Shown: positions 35,153 to 47,234 of the stretch, one piece after another
Layout of the letters: each line of letters opens with the position of its first letter
How positions within the stretch are numbered: the stretch's first letter is position 1
Assembly (NCBI GenBank): GCA_032718565.1
Contig: JAVGVS010000233.1
Location: forward strand, 640,319 to 704,318
Direction of reading: 5' to 3'
DNA from: Distichodus sexfasciatus
Lineage: Eukaryota; Chordata; Actinopteri; Characiformes; Distichodontidae
Length of the DNA stretch: 64,000 nucleotides
The notes under the pieces: generated by a model
What the model saw: only the letters and a program-made list of their open reading frames with translations
What the model was told of the DNA's origin: nothing
Databases searched by the model: none
Translations under genes and position numbers: made by a program

Positions 35153-37180
35153 ATGAGTATGAGTATTAGTATTCCAAATGCTGATAAAACACTGATAGTT
35201 ACAGCAGACATCCTCTAGTTTACTGACCCAACTTGGCCTCTTTTATTCTCACCCCACATGCTTGGGAGATCCTTTCTTATTTCAGCTATCTCTGGTAATT
35301 GGGTTTTGTCCCGCCACAAGGCCTTCGTCGACCCGTTAATGCCGTCGGCGCGTAGTCGCCCATCATTTCCTATCTCCTTCTTGCCTTTGGAAAATTGCTC
35401 GTTTTCTTGGTAATTTTGTTTTGCCTTTTCTCTCCCCCCTCATTCTGGTATTGATTAGCCAGGCTTTGCGGATCAATAGATTGCTGTAGATCTGAGCAAT
35501 TGCTGTGCGGTTGTGTGATACATGAGTCTCGCAAGACCGCAGCTCCATCAAACTCGGGCAGAATGATACGACTTTGTTCAGCGTTACACAGAATATAAAT
35601 AAAGTCCGTGGGCTCTTAAAACACCTGCTTTGCAGCAGTTGTGCAGGCTCATATTTGACTCATCATTAGACTTTGTGTAACAATCACTAGAAGGACTCTG
35701 AAGAAACACTCTTTATTAGAGAAAAGGAATCTGTGTATTATCCGTTCATTTGTTTTTCACATTGAAACCAGAAACCAAAATCTAGAACCTGAAAAATGTA
35801 TTTTTATAATATAGGTTTGCAAAATAACAAGTTGTTTTATGACGTCCCAAAACCCACGCTCATATTACGTTTTGATCAAAGGGCAACCTTCTGTTGTGAA
35901 GCAGAAATAAGTTATAATTTATACATGGAGCTGCAAAATTATCGTATGTATTGATATATTGTTACAATTGAAATCAGATAAAATTAGCCAAATAAAAAAG
36001 AAAAGCAAAAAAGTACATATGAGGGCAAGAAGAGTATGTCGTTATTTTCCGAAGGGGTGTAGGGGTGTAAATCATAAGTGTCATCACAATAGAATAACAA
36101 CTGGACACCGATTCGAAGTCTGTTGATATCAACAAGACAATATCATATCGCCGCTGTCAGGCGGAAACCTCATAAGTCCATTTTTGGTCATTTTTATTTT
36201 TTGGCATAAAACAATCCTATTGGTTTATATGTTAAAGGTGTTCTCCATCCAGATATGCAGATGTGCCTAGCAAGGAATTAAAGTCAAATGGGGTGAAGAG
36301 CACAGCTGGTTATGTTTTAAAAATCCCTGAAGCGTGCCGTTGTTGAGGGTCGTTGCTGATTCTTGGCTCGCCAGAGCTTTCGAATATAATTGTGTTATAG
36401 CAGCGGAGCTGGGCGATCCATGTGAATCCAAATGAGCGCTCCACTTTTTATAGGTATTACTGGTTGAATTATCAAAAGAGAGAGAGTAAGAGAGAGAGAG
36501 ATGGCTGTCAATGCCAAAAGTGGGACGTTGCTTTCCTTTCCTCTATTTTTTGTTGTTGCAATACAAAGGTCAAAGGTTTCCCAGCAGAACGATCATGCAT
36601 TTATTTTTAATCAAAGTTCTTCGAAGAGAAAAAAGAAAGCTTTCAGACAAAATTTCAGTTTATTTAGTTTTTGTTTGTCCTTGCAGGGGAACACCTTTTC
36701 GTCATCGCAGTCTGGGCGCCGATGCTTCATTCAAGCATGCAATAACAGAGTACAGTGGAAGGACAGGGATATTACAGCCCACGAATCTCTGGCATTTAAT
36801 CTTATTTATTTGGTGCACCATGCAGCCAGCTGGACCAGTGACCTTGAAGTCGGGGTTGCGAGGCAGCACGGGCATCCTTCATATTTGCTCAATACTATCA
36901 ACGTCAACGTGGAGGAATGCTCAGTCGAGAAGGAAAAAATATAAATAGTTAAAAATGCACACAGGCCTGCTGGAGATCTGTATAGTTGGGAGAAGCTTCA
37001 GAGTTGAAGAAAAACCTTATTTTTCATAGAATATCTCTACATAAAAAAAAAACTCTGCAAGTCAATAAAACACGCAGCTCTTACTATTTCTAGTAGTTAT
37101 GTCCACAGTTCCAACACTTTTGTACTAAATAAAAAAAAAAAAGAATAAAATTATTTGTGTATCAGAAGCTTCATAAAGAC
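35153..37180. other. Gene-free spacer with low-repeat blocks
   Basis: Positions 35205-35570 (CTCTGGTAATTGGGTTTTGT, GGATCAATAGATTGCTGTAG) and 36690-36990 are dense, non-repetitive blocks resembling regulatory DNA. Positions 36055-36165 are a CGAT-rich MITE fragment. Two overlapping frames of about 145 codons at 36501-36948 match nothing recognisable. Confidence 0.35.
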
Positions 37181-37290
37181 TAGGGATGCACTGATCCAAC
37201 TTTTTCAATTCCGATACTGATACCGATACTTGGGCTTCAGATATCGGTCGATCCCCAGTACTGATCCAATACCAGCTTTTAACCTTTACA
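37181..37290 (+). mobile_element. hAT-like MITE terminus
   Basis: TAGGGATGCACTGATCCAAC followed by GATACTGATACCGATACTTG and ATCGGTCGATCC is the left end of a common teleost hAT family. A matching right end (TATCGGTATCGGCTCTG) lies at about 40838-40880, beyond later insertions. The two ends may belong to one interrupted element. Confidence 0.5.
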
Positions 37291-37614
37291 GCCCTAAGAG
37301 AATTTGGGGAATTTTTCTATACCTTTGTTTTTAGGCTTATTATAGTGTTTGTGTACTACATAATAATTCAACATAATTTATGGAGGGTTCAGAAGATTCA
37401 CACATGTAAAAGTTAGGTCACCACCAGTTTGCATTTCATTTGCATAATGTTAATTGGCCTGTATAGCTTTCTTTTATAATTAATAACGGTTGCATTTTTA
37501 GCAAAAGGTTCCTGTGAGTTGCCTCTGCTTTAGGCTGTAGTTATGAATCAGCACCTTCTTTACTCTCTACAGCAGGTTCACATTGGGGCTTCCAGCTATT
37601 TTTCATCTCCTTCT

Positions 37615-37615
37615 C

Positions 37616-37650
<35 letters not shown>
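37615..37650. repeat. (TC)n microsatellite
   Basis: An uninterrupted run of about 15 CT units. Confidence 0.95.
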
Positions 37651-37652
<2 letters not shown>

Positions 37653-39802
37653 ACCAAGTCATATTTTTCTTATTATGAGAAAATTAAAGAGCAAAAGGTT
37701 GGCAGAGAAACAATATGGATTTCAGATGAGCGTTTTTACCTTTTGTATATTCATTGTGTGTCACTGTCATCTCACTGTTGATTTTGTTTAAGTGGAATTG
37801 CAACAGCAGAACTCAGCATTTTTGGTGTGTTATTGCAACACTCAGATTGCAGCCAGGTTATTAAGAATCACTTCACATTTTAGCCATATTTTAAACATAT
37901 TTACAATAATGTGCCATTAAAGGAACTTTATACAAGCCATCGTTTTCGTTTCTCAAACAATTCAATCGATGACCCACTTGCACATGGGCTATAATCTATG
38001 ATCGAACATGAAAAACGTTATTCAACCGTTGAAAATATTTTAAATATCCATTCCTACGTCTAGTGGTGATACAAGTTAGCCAACCTTGGCTAAATCTTAG
38101 CTGTCCAGGAGAAAATTAGCCACTTCTTCAATTTCTTCTCTGCTTTCAGCCATCTCCATCGTTCAGACGCATCTCCACTGATGATCCTCGTATGGTTTCT
38201 GCTTTGGTCAAGGCGTTTTTGAGAGTCATAGTGAGGCATTTTAGTTTTAGTAACTGCAGCTCAGTGCTAACTGGCAACCTGAATGCTGAATGCTGAAATG
38301 CTACTGACTTCGTGATTGGGAGATAGTGGTAGATCACAAACACAAAACCAAAACATCAACACGATTTGCGTGCTGCAAATTAAAATTTAAAATGTGAATA
38401 TTCTGGCTGTACTAATTTTGTCAGTGAGATCGGTATTTCAAATGAACATGATTCCTTAATCTCTGGTGACATATTATGTTGATTAACTGCTTTAAATTAA
38501 ATTGGAATTAAAGCAAATTTAAAGTACAAGTTATTTTAAGAATCACTCATTACCCATTACCCATTTCAGTCAAAATTATATGATGAGTTTAGATGAAAAT
38601 TTGAATCCAAATTTAATATTAAACTAATATTAGCTTAATGTTGCTGAGTGGACGGGATTCGAAAGCGTTCTTTGGACTATTTTTATATCTTCACTTCTTT
38701 AAAAATGATTAATTAACGATTAATCTTGAACTAATGTTTACTTGTGTATTAAATGTTCATGCACACGGGTCACCCAGAGGAGGATGTGGTTCACTTCTGA
38801 GTCTTGGCTCCTCTCAAGGTTTCTTTCTGCTGGAGGGAGTTTTTCCATGAAACTGTTGCCTCAAGCTTGCTTGTTGGGGGTTTGGGCAGGTTATATGTAA
38901 AGTGCTTTTTGACAATAATTGTTGCTAAAAGCGTTATATAAATATTAAATTGAATTGATTTGAAAATACTTCATATAATATTAAACTGGAATTAAAGTAC
39001 AACTTGGACAAGTTTAGAGCACAAACTTAAGATGTTGCATTACCTTTGTTTCCCTTGCCATCAACATCAAAAAGTTTTCCGACCAAGTTTCCTTGTCCTC
39101 TCTGTACACACTAATTATTATATAGCGAGAAAATACACTTGTAATCCGGTTAACCGTCCTCTTAAACCCCCCAAAAACAAGGACTCAGCACTTTAAAGTG
39201 CATTAAAGTCCGTTCTACATTAGACAGAGTCAAATACACTCCCAGTAAATAGATTTTAACTAAATGACCTGATAACATCTCCAGTTTCCTGGCACACTCG
39301 ATAAATCATGCAAAACACACAGAACAATGCATTTGATTAGAGCAGAAATGCTGACAGGGCTTGTTTTCGGGCTTGTGGAAAGCCATTAGCAATTTGGTGT
39401 GACCACAGGAAGAAAAAAATAACATCTTGGCCAGCTAAAGAAATTAACATTATGATTCATCATCTAATCGAGTTTAAAGAGGGGCTCGGTGTTCGTTTCA
39501 TGGCAGGGAGCTGCTGTTGGCTCTCTTGAATTGTCTGGTGGCTTGCAGCTGGCCAGATTTAGTTCTCGGTTGGGTGTTTTTCACTGCCTCGTGTGGCAGA
39601 CCCCTGGGGTCAAATTCTGACAAGGCAATTCAGCACTAATTATGCGCTCCGTCATTCTTTTCTTTCCCTCCTTTTCCCTTTTTTTTTGAAGAGATAGCAG
39701 TGATCTGACTTTAACTTTTTTTTTTTATTAAATGTCACCCCCCCAACCCTTTCCCTTGCCTAATAGTACTTGAATAATCGTGCTTTAAAAGTAAAAGTGA
39801 AT
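37651..39802. other. Gene-free spacer; low-repeat block at 39280-39660
   Basis: Apart from the LINE end, this is AT-rich DNA. The block 39280-39660 is dense and repeat-free (AAGCCATTAGCAATTTGGTG, TCAGCACTAATTATGCGCTC) and may be conserved regulatory DNA. No exon was recognised. Confidence 0.35.
38762..38955 (+). mobile_element. LINE 3' end
   Basis: Contains TGAGTCTTGGCTCCTCTCAA, GGTTTCTTTCTGCTGGAGGG, AGTTTTTCC and AAAGCGTTATATAAATATTA, ending in a TTGAATTGATT tail. This is the familiar 3' untranslated end of a teleost non-LTR retrotransposon family. No reverse transcriptase frame is present. Confidence 0.7.
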
Positions 39803-40026
39803 GTGAGTGATTATTTGTCATTGTGAACACACCGCAGCAAAGCACACAGTGCACCACCACAACGAGACACGAGCTCTGCATTTGGCCCCTCCGTGAAGGA
39901 GCAGTGGGCAACTAACAAGGGCAGCGCCCGCGGAATGGTGCTTGGGGACGGTACCTTGCTCATGAGTACCTCAGTGGTACCTTTACCGGTTCTTGGATTC
40001 TGACAGAAACAGGGAGCTTGCCCCAA
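39803..40026 (-). mobile_element. tRNA-derived SINE, family A
   Basis: Minus-strand copy starting at the tail (GTGAGTGATTATTTGTCATT), with body GACGGTACCTTGCTCATGAG and a reduced head. It ends five bases before the family D transposon. Confidence 0.8.
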
Positions 40027-40030
40027 CATA

Positions 40031-40662
40031 TGTGACCCTCCACGGCAAAACCAGTCGCTTGTTGCAAGGAAGGTTTCCAGAAGCAGCGTTTATGTTGCGT
40101 GGGGTAAAATTTTGGATTTTTAGTTTTGGTGTTTTGAAACAGTGGAAGGTCTATACTGTACTGTTGGCAGCAATAAATTTGGCTGGCTTACCTTTCCATC
40201 CTAAGGTGACTTTCTTGGGGTGAGGAATTCAATTCCAGCAGAATCTTCAAAGTTTCTGTTTTGACCGCTCTACTTCAATATTTACGGTAAATCCACTGGT
40301 TGACTAAGCGTGAAGATATTTCTCCGGAATCATCTCAAATCTCTCGAAACCTAACGCAGGTAGACTATCCGTGTGGCTGTGAATGCAGCGTAGGCTACCG
40401 TAAATACAAACGTAGCCGCGACCGCACCAAGCGTCTGTGAGTGCTACGTCGATAGTCAACTTCAAAGGCAGATTTCTCCGTTTCTCACTTGGCGTGACAG
40501 GAGAAACCCGACTCCTTTGAATGTTGATATCTCAGTCATATGTCGTCCCATTCATTCGATATAGGTATCGTTTTGAAGCTTGATTTATGCCCTTTCATGA
40601 AAACATAATAACTAAATTGCAAAATTTGCAACAAGCGACTGGTTTTGCCGTGGAGGGTCACA
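40031..40662 (-). mobile_element. Non-autonomous DNA transposon, family D, copy 2
   Basis: Same ends as the copy at 19829-20465 (TGTGACCCTCCACGGCAAAA and its inverse). The interior is inverted relative to that copy, for example TATTTACGGTAAATCCACTG and CAGGAGAAACCCGAC. It is 632 bp and non-coding. Confidence 0.8.
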
Positions 40663-40884
40663 TTTGTGTTAAAAACATGAACATGAAAAGTTGTCAAAAT
40701 TAAAGATACGCTAACAGCTGTTTGAATGAAGTGTTGTATTTAATATCCTAAATTTTAACATCAATTTTAATTTTTACAGAAGACATACATAGGCTCAAAA
40801 TATAGTTTTTTGGCCAAATTTATTAGTAATAATAATTAGTATCGGTATCGGCTCTGAAAAAACATATCGACCAACACATACTCT

Positions 40885-42326
40885 GGATTTTCCCTTTAAG
40901 CTTTTGGTTGTTTTAGATGCATTCTCAGAGGTATTTATATAATTTAGTCTGATTTAAAGAGGCTGTGCACCTGTTTACAGGTAGCTTTAACACCTCATAG
41001 ATCGGTTACACATCACTGCATCTACTATTATTAAAGTCACTAATTATATTCATTGAACAGAAGAATGAAGAAAAGCCAATTCCTGTCCTCCATAAAAAAA
41101 AGCTAATTCGCATTATTATATTACAGCGTTTAAAAGGCTTTAACAAGGTATTATTCTTGGGATCTCAGCAGCCAAGATGACTCAGATTCTGGGAAGAAGG
41201 AAGAATAAGATTCTGTCTCCAGCGCAGGCTGCAGGACGTGGAAGTGGGCTCGTATTTATAGTAAATGCCGTACACTCCGGCAGTGTAATTTCTCCCCTCA
41301 GGCGGCATGTGATGTCTCATTAGTGTACTACAGCATGCACGCCTCACCCCCAACACTCTCCTACTGAGGGCCACCGAAGCAGGCCGGGCGAGAAACCAGA
41401 GACAGTGCCAAGGGCCCGAGTTCCGAACCTTGGCTAAAAAAAGGGCCTTACACTTACATTAACATTTAAGCAGACGCCCCTATCCAAAGTGATGTATATA
41501 ATTTGCTTTGAAGTCTGCACATTTGCTTTGTTCTTTCAATCTAAAGATTCAAATAAGGAATCTTCAATTGTTGATGTTGAAAAATATTTATTTATTTGTT
41601 AACGATTTTGAACGATTTTCACGTTTTCAGGTTGCGTTTAGTTGTAGTTACATGAGATCTCTTTCACCAACAGTTCTTAAGAAGAAATTTGTTCTTAAAA
41701 CCCACTTATACAAGTCTCAAGTTGATTCTGACCTTCAGCAATGTTTTCTTATTTGAGATTCGTTCACTGGCTTGCTGTGTTTTCATCAATTTTACAGTTG
41801 TATAATATGATATTAATTAAATGTCTTAACGTTTTTAAGTAAACCCTAAATGACTGCTTTAGCCGTGTTTGAGAAAATGACAGAGTGACCTTTAAAGATG
41901 ATAACGAAAGTGTTTCCGTATCTGGAACCTTCTTAGGAAGTCTGAGTGGAGAGTCTTGTGGTTCGGTTCAGTGCGCCGTAATGAAAACATGTCATATTGA
42001 TGGTGTTGTGTTTCTCTGACTCTCCCTAATAAGCTTCTATTAAGTAATCAGCATCGTGAGCTCACTAAACTGTCCGGGCGATAGTTGATTAATTAAACAC
42101 GCGTGGGATGCAAGAATGGAACACTCAGGGCCATTATATTTCATTTCTATCTTGTTTCGTGTGTATTTAGTTAATAAGACATGGTCTGTTATGGTGTGAA
42201 AAAGTTGATGCTTCATGGCAGGGTTGGACGTGTTTTGGTTCTGAGTGGCCTAAATTTTGTATTGGTAAGAAAAATGACTTGAGTATTCAATCCAACACGA
42301 GTGTAAAGAAAGTAATTATAACATTA
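40885..42326. other. Gene-free spacer
   Basis: AT-rich DNA with a SINE 3' tail fragment (AAGCAGACGCCCCTATCCAA) at about 41468-41490. Moderately dense repeat-free patches lie near 41160-41400 and 41990-42125. No exon was recognised. Confidence 0.35.
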
Positions 42327-42508
42327 AGGCCTCATCCACGCGGACGTTCGAAACGAACGCCCTCTGAACGCCATACGCGTTTCACTGGTGTTCGCAATAG
42401 CGTCGTTTTCCTCGCGTTCGTCGGGATTTTGACGCCAAGAAAATGTTGCATGCAGCGCCACAAACGCCAGAAAAACGCCTGGTTCAGACGTCTGTGTGAA
42501 CGAGGCCT
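42327..42508. mobile_element. Short MITE with AGGCCTC terminal inverted repeats, 182 bp
   Basis: Begins AGGCCTCATCCACGCGGACG and ends, inverted, AGGCCTCGTTCACACAGACG. The interior is unusually CpG-rich for this region (AACGAACGCC, TAGCGTCG). It is non-coding. Confidence 0.7.
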
Positions 42509-42689
42509 AACACAGTGGAGTCTTATAAGATTTAAAGCTGGAATTGGAAACTTCTAATTATAGACATTTAAATTTACATTTGTGGAGCTGATATTCCTCT
42601 GAAAACAGAACTTAGATTTGGCAGATTTTTGTGGCTTTTAAAGGATAGTTTATAAGAACTTTATAAAAGAGAGGACATTCTATAAAAAA

Positions 42690-42876
42690 TAGTGAGAAAG
42701 GAAGAAAGAAAGAAAGAAAGAAAGACAGTTAGAGAAAGAGAGTGTTAGAGACAGAAAAGAGAGAGAGAGAAACAGAAACATAAAAAGATCAGAGAAAGAG
42801 AGAGGTAGAGAGAGTGTGAACTAGCGAGAGAAAGAGGAGCAGAATGAGAGATGGACAAAAGGGAAAGAAGGAGAGA

Positions 42877-42915
<39 letters not shown>

Positions 42916-43018
42916 GAGATGGAGAGAGAAAGACAGCGAGTAAGAAAGAAAGAAAAGAAAATGAATAAATGAACAAAAGAAAGAAAAAAATGAAGATGGA
43001 CAGAGAAAGAGAGGGGAG

Positions 43019-43063
<45 letters not shown>

Positions 43064-43065
43064 GA
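42690..43065. repeat. GA-rich compound microsatellite
   Basis: Almost pure purine strand made of AAAG, GAGA and AGAG units, with the longest pure (GA)n runs at about 42875-42910 and 43024-43058. The minus-strand frame of repeated Ser-Leu codons is an artefact. Confidence 0.95.
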
Positions 43066-43630
43066 GAGGTGTAATACACGACTGGTGCGATCTGGACTGT
43101 GTGAGTGGTCAGTATGTCTTCAGTGAGCAGCAGTGTTGAGGTTTTTGTGTTCTAATGTCGAATAAGAGCTCGTTTCTCTGCTTTAATCCACTCAGACATG
43201 TTTGTTGTGCTACATTGTGTTGTCTCATAATTACTTTTGGACTGGCTTTGATCCCACTGCGCCTCGCAATTAGCACCAACAGCCAGCGCTGGTCAGCGAG
43301 AGATCCGCTCGTCTCGCCGTGAAAAAACAAGCTGAAGAGTCCAGACGAATGCCAGGAAAAGCAAACAGATCTGTGTTCACGGATCAATCCCAGCTAATGA
43401 GCGTGTCACAAACGACCTGCGTCTTACCTCCATATCACATCCTCCTCCTTAATTATTCTGCAGTTTCCAGTCGTAATATGCTACAGATGTCATTCCCTTC
43501 TCTAATCTCTGGATTAACATCACATATCGATGGAATACGGAAGGGTTTGTTATGAATTTGTGTGGATTTCTGCTACGACGCGGGTTAAAGGAGGGTCATA
43601 TTCACACACGTCTGCGGTGAACACACACAT
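43066..43630. other. Gene-free spacer, moderately dense
   Basis: Repeat-poor stretch with no recognisable exon. Some homeodomain-like TAATTA words occur. No function is assigned. Confidence 0.3.
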
Positions 43631-43639
43631 CGTTATCCG

Positions 43640-44470
43640 ACTTTTATTCCACACACTTTTTTTCTGACCGCTGCTCCTCTTTCAGTTTTTGTGCTAGAAA
43701 CTTCGTTCCAACTGTAAAAAGTGCAGCCTATAGCGGTGTAAGTCGCTTACAAACACCTTTTCGATACATGCACTCGTTCGTGAGTTCACTCCATTTTTCG
43801 GGCTGTTTTTGTCCAAAGGCTTTTCGTTGTCATTTTCGTTGCTTTACTGTGTAACCACCGTTTTTCACGATGCCACCAAATTCGACGTGATTCGAGGGCC
43901 CATGGGCCTCTTTGCATATCAGTAACCACCATGACCCGCACTCCTTTTTTTCTGTCATTTATTTAGCCAATAGACACCCACTCATTTTCTCCCATCGAAA
44001 ATACATGGGATTTGTGATTCGAAAGCGCCCCTCGGCCTGTTTTCAAACGACAGTCAACGCGGTTCTTATGCCACCTCAGACCACCTCACTGAACACACAT
44101 CTCAATCTGTTTTGATCCGCACTCGTCATTTTCTTACTTTTATTATCCCTCGTTGTTTCCCATTGACTTCAATGCATTTTAGACAAAGTCTTCCTACTCA
44201 GCCACAGCCACAAAACCTGATTTTCACCATCAGCCCTTATCACCCAGCAACTCATGACCACCATTTTGACCCGCACTCATCAACCACACAACAACCAACT
44301 AGCAACATCTAGCAACACCTTAGTAACACCATAGCAACACCTAGCAACAACCTGGAACTATCAAAATAACCTTGCACCCATCTAGCAACCACCTTACAAG
44401 TCTCGCTGCAAGAGAGCAATCGCATTTGCATTTTCTTGTGGAAATGCCTCTCTAGTTTCTTTAGAACTTT
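43640..44470 (+). repeat. Interspersed repeat, family C
   Basis: Carries TTTTGTGCTAGAAACTTCGT, GTGCAGCCTATAGCGGTGTA, GTGATTCGAGGGCCCATGGG, CCATGACCCGCACTC and the 3' end CATTTGCATTTTCTTGTGGA. Relatives are at 12740-13240 and 59120-59475. A small CAACA-rich tandem (TAGCAACACC) lies inside at 44290-44400. Confidence 0.65.
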
Positions 44471-44904
44471 TGTTGAATGAGTTTATTTTTTGCACATATT
44501 AAGTGAGTAACATGCAACGATAGAAAATATCAGCTCTCCAAAACTGGTTGTTAGGGTCACATTCGATATTTGGTGGAACTCTTAATGCAGAAATATGATA
44601 ATCATCTCTCGGCTGGAGCTGCTTAATATCTCCCCCGAGCACATGATGTATTTGAAATGTGCTGCTTTCTGACACCGAAGTGACGCAGGTTTATTTCTGT
44701 CTGCTCAGCACTTCTCCGTCTTAATCCCATTCACTTCATTGACACTGATGAACTGAAGTTTGCCGTAATCTGTGCCAAGGCTCTGACCTCACTTGCGTAT
44801 GGTGTACAGTGCTGTTGTGGTTTCTAATGGAACTCTGCATTAGTGAATGTGAATCTGAGTTTCTCCTCAACGTTCTCTGCAGTTGTAACTCTTCAGATGA
44901 AATA
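44471..44904. other. Low-repeat block, possible conserved non-coding element
   Basis: Positions 44590-44900 are dense and repeat-free (TCTCGGCTGGAGCTGCTTAA). There is no exon-like structure. Confidence 0.3.
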
Positions 44905-45090
44905 GCACGAGGCAGTTAGGGAGTTGGCCTTGTGACCGTATTGTCGCTGCTTCAAGTCCTGGACCGGTAAAGGTACCACTGAGGTACCCCGGGCCACTGC
45001 TCCTTGACGGATGGGTCAAATGTGGAGGTTACAATTCATTGTGGTGCCCTGTGTACTGTGCTGTGTTCACTATGACAAATAATCACTGAC
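44905..45090 (+). mobile_element. tRNA-derived SINE, family A, internally deleted
   Basis: Head GGCAGTTAGGGAGTTGGCCT, box B TTCAAGTCCTGGACC, then a body lacking the CCCCAAGCACTGC segment, and a full tail. Confidence 0.75.
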
Positions 45091-46500
45091 TTTCTTTATA
45101 CTTGCTACAAATACTGGCAAAATTCTTTATAGACTTAAGAACTTTTGGTATCGTATTCAAATGGATGACTTTTAAAAGAAAACATTCATTAGTGATCCCC
45201 AAAATAGATCATTACAGAACCTAACAACACAAATGAGTACTTTCCCGATGAGAAAATTATACAGTTGTGGATACAATATAGGTATTTACCTCACAAATAT
45301 TGAGGTAAATGTGTGATATAATAAAATACTTTGGACAGTTCTTGTCTCAATACAACAACCTTCGATCAAGCACATGTAAATTCTCTCTTTCTGTATTACG
45401 TAAATGAATATGTCTAAATGGACTGAACTGAAAAGTAGTCGTTCTCATCTGATGAAAGTCTGGGATTCAGACAAAAATATCTCATAAAAAGTAATTCTAT
45501 ATATTGACCCACAGGATAAGTAAACTTCACTCCATCCGGTCTAAAATCAGTTTTGCATCAAATTGAGGAATGCGTCGGAGTGGCTACTTCCTTCGTTTGT
45601 TAAAAATTTAATTTCGCCCATTTAGTTTAGCATCTTAGTTTTTTGTCGGCAATTCAAAGGACAGAACATTTCTTCTTTCACAGCCATGACCTCACCGGCG
45701 GAAATGCCACAATGTCTGAATTCTCTTGGCTGACGCAGTTTAACGTGGCCGAGTCGGATCCTGGCCTTGCTGCTATCCGGCCTGAAAAGAACGGCAGTAA
45801 ATATGAGAGAGGAAAAAAAAAATCTGCCTTCACGCGCCTCTACCTGCAGCATGTCTGTGTGTGGTGTGCGTAGGTATTTAGGGGGTTATGAGGACCTGGC
45901 TGTCCCTCAAAAATTGGATTTGTATTGTTTTAACAGTACTTAACAGTGCTGGTTTTAGTAAAGGTTAGGTAACCCTGCTCTATTTTTTGTACGTGTGTTT
46001 GTGTGTACATGTTTGTAAGGACTTGGCTGCTTTCTAAATTATGATTTGTCCACTTCTTATGGCTTTGTGGGGTCAGATTTTTTATGCGTGCACCGGCCCC
46101 AATGAGGGAAAATGATTTTTTACAGAAAACTTCCATGTTTCATTTAAAAAAAATAAAGAGTTATGTTTTCGGTTACAGTTAACGTTAGAGTTAGGTGTTG
46201 CTGTAAGATTGTCAGTCAGTATGAGTCAAAAGAAGTCCCTCATGAAGATAGTAATACGAAAGAGAGTGTGTGTTATGTGTGTGAACGCTTCAACTTCAGC
46301 TGAGAGATCCAGCGAGAGATCAGCCTCAGAGAGGAATTAAACACCAGCCTTGGGCTTCTGACTCATCGACCGTTACGCAACACTAGCAACTTCCACGAGG
46401 CAGAAAACCAACGCAAGCCTGGTCTGCCTGTAATTAAGAAGCACAGTCACGTTTCTTTGTGATTACAGTCTTTTACAATAATTTTCACACGTCTAAATAC
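45091..46500. other. Gene-free spacer
   Basis: AT-rich DNA without exons. Positions 45930-46110 resemble a teleost repeat with GTACATGTTTGTAAGGACTT. The patch 46270-46480 is denser (TGCCTGTAATTAAGAAGCAC). Confidence 0.35.
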
Positions 46501-46938
46501 GCAGTTGGTAATCTAACGGTTAGGGTGTTTGCCCCGTGATCGGAAGGTTACCGGTTTGAACTGAGGCACGCAGGAGCAAGGTACTGCAGGCATCCCAACC
46601 TGCAAAAACTCATTTCAGGGAGGACCGCCCCCCCTGCCCGGGGTTGGCGTTGGTGCTTGGGGTTGGGGGGTGCATGGCAGTGATCCACACATACGCACGT
46701 TCTCTCACTCTCTCATTCCATCAGGTGCGCGATTCACAGTTCTCCCAAGGGCGCGATGCACACGCTACTGTCTCGCGTGCAGGTTCTTGTTTGCTATCAA
46801 TATGCGGGAGACTCCTGGAACTTCCGGGAGACTTGGGATCCCTGGGTACTGTCCCCAAGCACTGCTCTTGGCTCTCCGGGCTCTGTCCATGTCAGCCGCC
46901 CACTGCGGTGTACTGTGTGCTGTCAAATAATCAGTCAC
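46501..46938 (+). mobile_element. tRNA-derived SINE, family A, split by a transposon
   Basis: The SINE head and start of body (46501-46586) and the rest of the body (46845-46938) are separated by 258 bases of foreign sequence. Removing the insert and one GGTACTG copy restores the normal family A order GCAAGGTACTGTCCCCAAGC. Confidence 0.8.
46587..46844. mobile_element. Small DNA transposon inserted in a SINE
   Basis: Begins CAGGCATCCCAA and ends, inverted, CAGGGATCCCAA. It is flanked by identical GGTACTG at 46580-46586 and 46845-46851. The element is GC-rich, 258 bp and non-coding. The 7-bp repeat could be a shortened 8-bp hAT duplication. Confidence 0.75.
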
Positions 46939-47080
46939 TTTTACTTTCATGTCCACTCACTGAGAGGTTTACAAAACACACCATAACATATCTCTAACTT
47001 TTTGTATTACTGGATGAAACAGCTAGGATGCAGTTAGCTACTTTCTCTCAGTAGCTTGTAGTGTAGCTACTGGTGTAGTG

Positions 47081-47229
47081 ACTGGTAAAGTTACCACTAT
47101 GGTACTCATGAGTAAGATGCTGTCCCCAAGTACTGCTCCCCTGCCAAAAAGCTACTCACTGATGGGTCACATGTCATCGGGGTGCCCTGTGTGCTGTGCT
47201 GTGTTCACAATGACAAAATTATAACTCAC
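47081..47229 (+). mobile_element. tRNA-derived SINE, family A, head missing
   Basis: Starts at ACTGGTAAAGTTACCACTAT, continues through GCTGTCCCCAAGTACTGCTC and ends in GACAAAATTATAACTCAC. Confidence 0.75.
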
Positions 47230-47234
47230 TTAAA

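Noticed and set aside
36501..36948. Two overlapping plus-strand frames of about 145 codons
   Set aside because: They overlap in different frames over the same bases, resemble no known protein and lack splice or domain evidence. More likely non-coding, possibly regulatory.
42789..43079. Ser-Leu repeat frame on the minus strand
   Set aside because: Translation of a GA/CT microsatellite.
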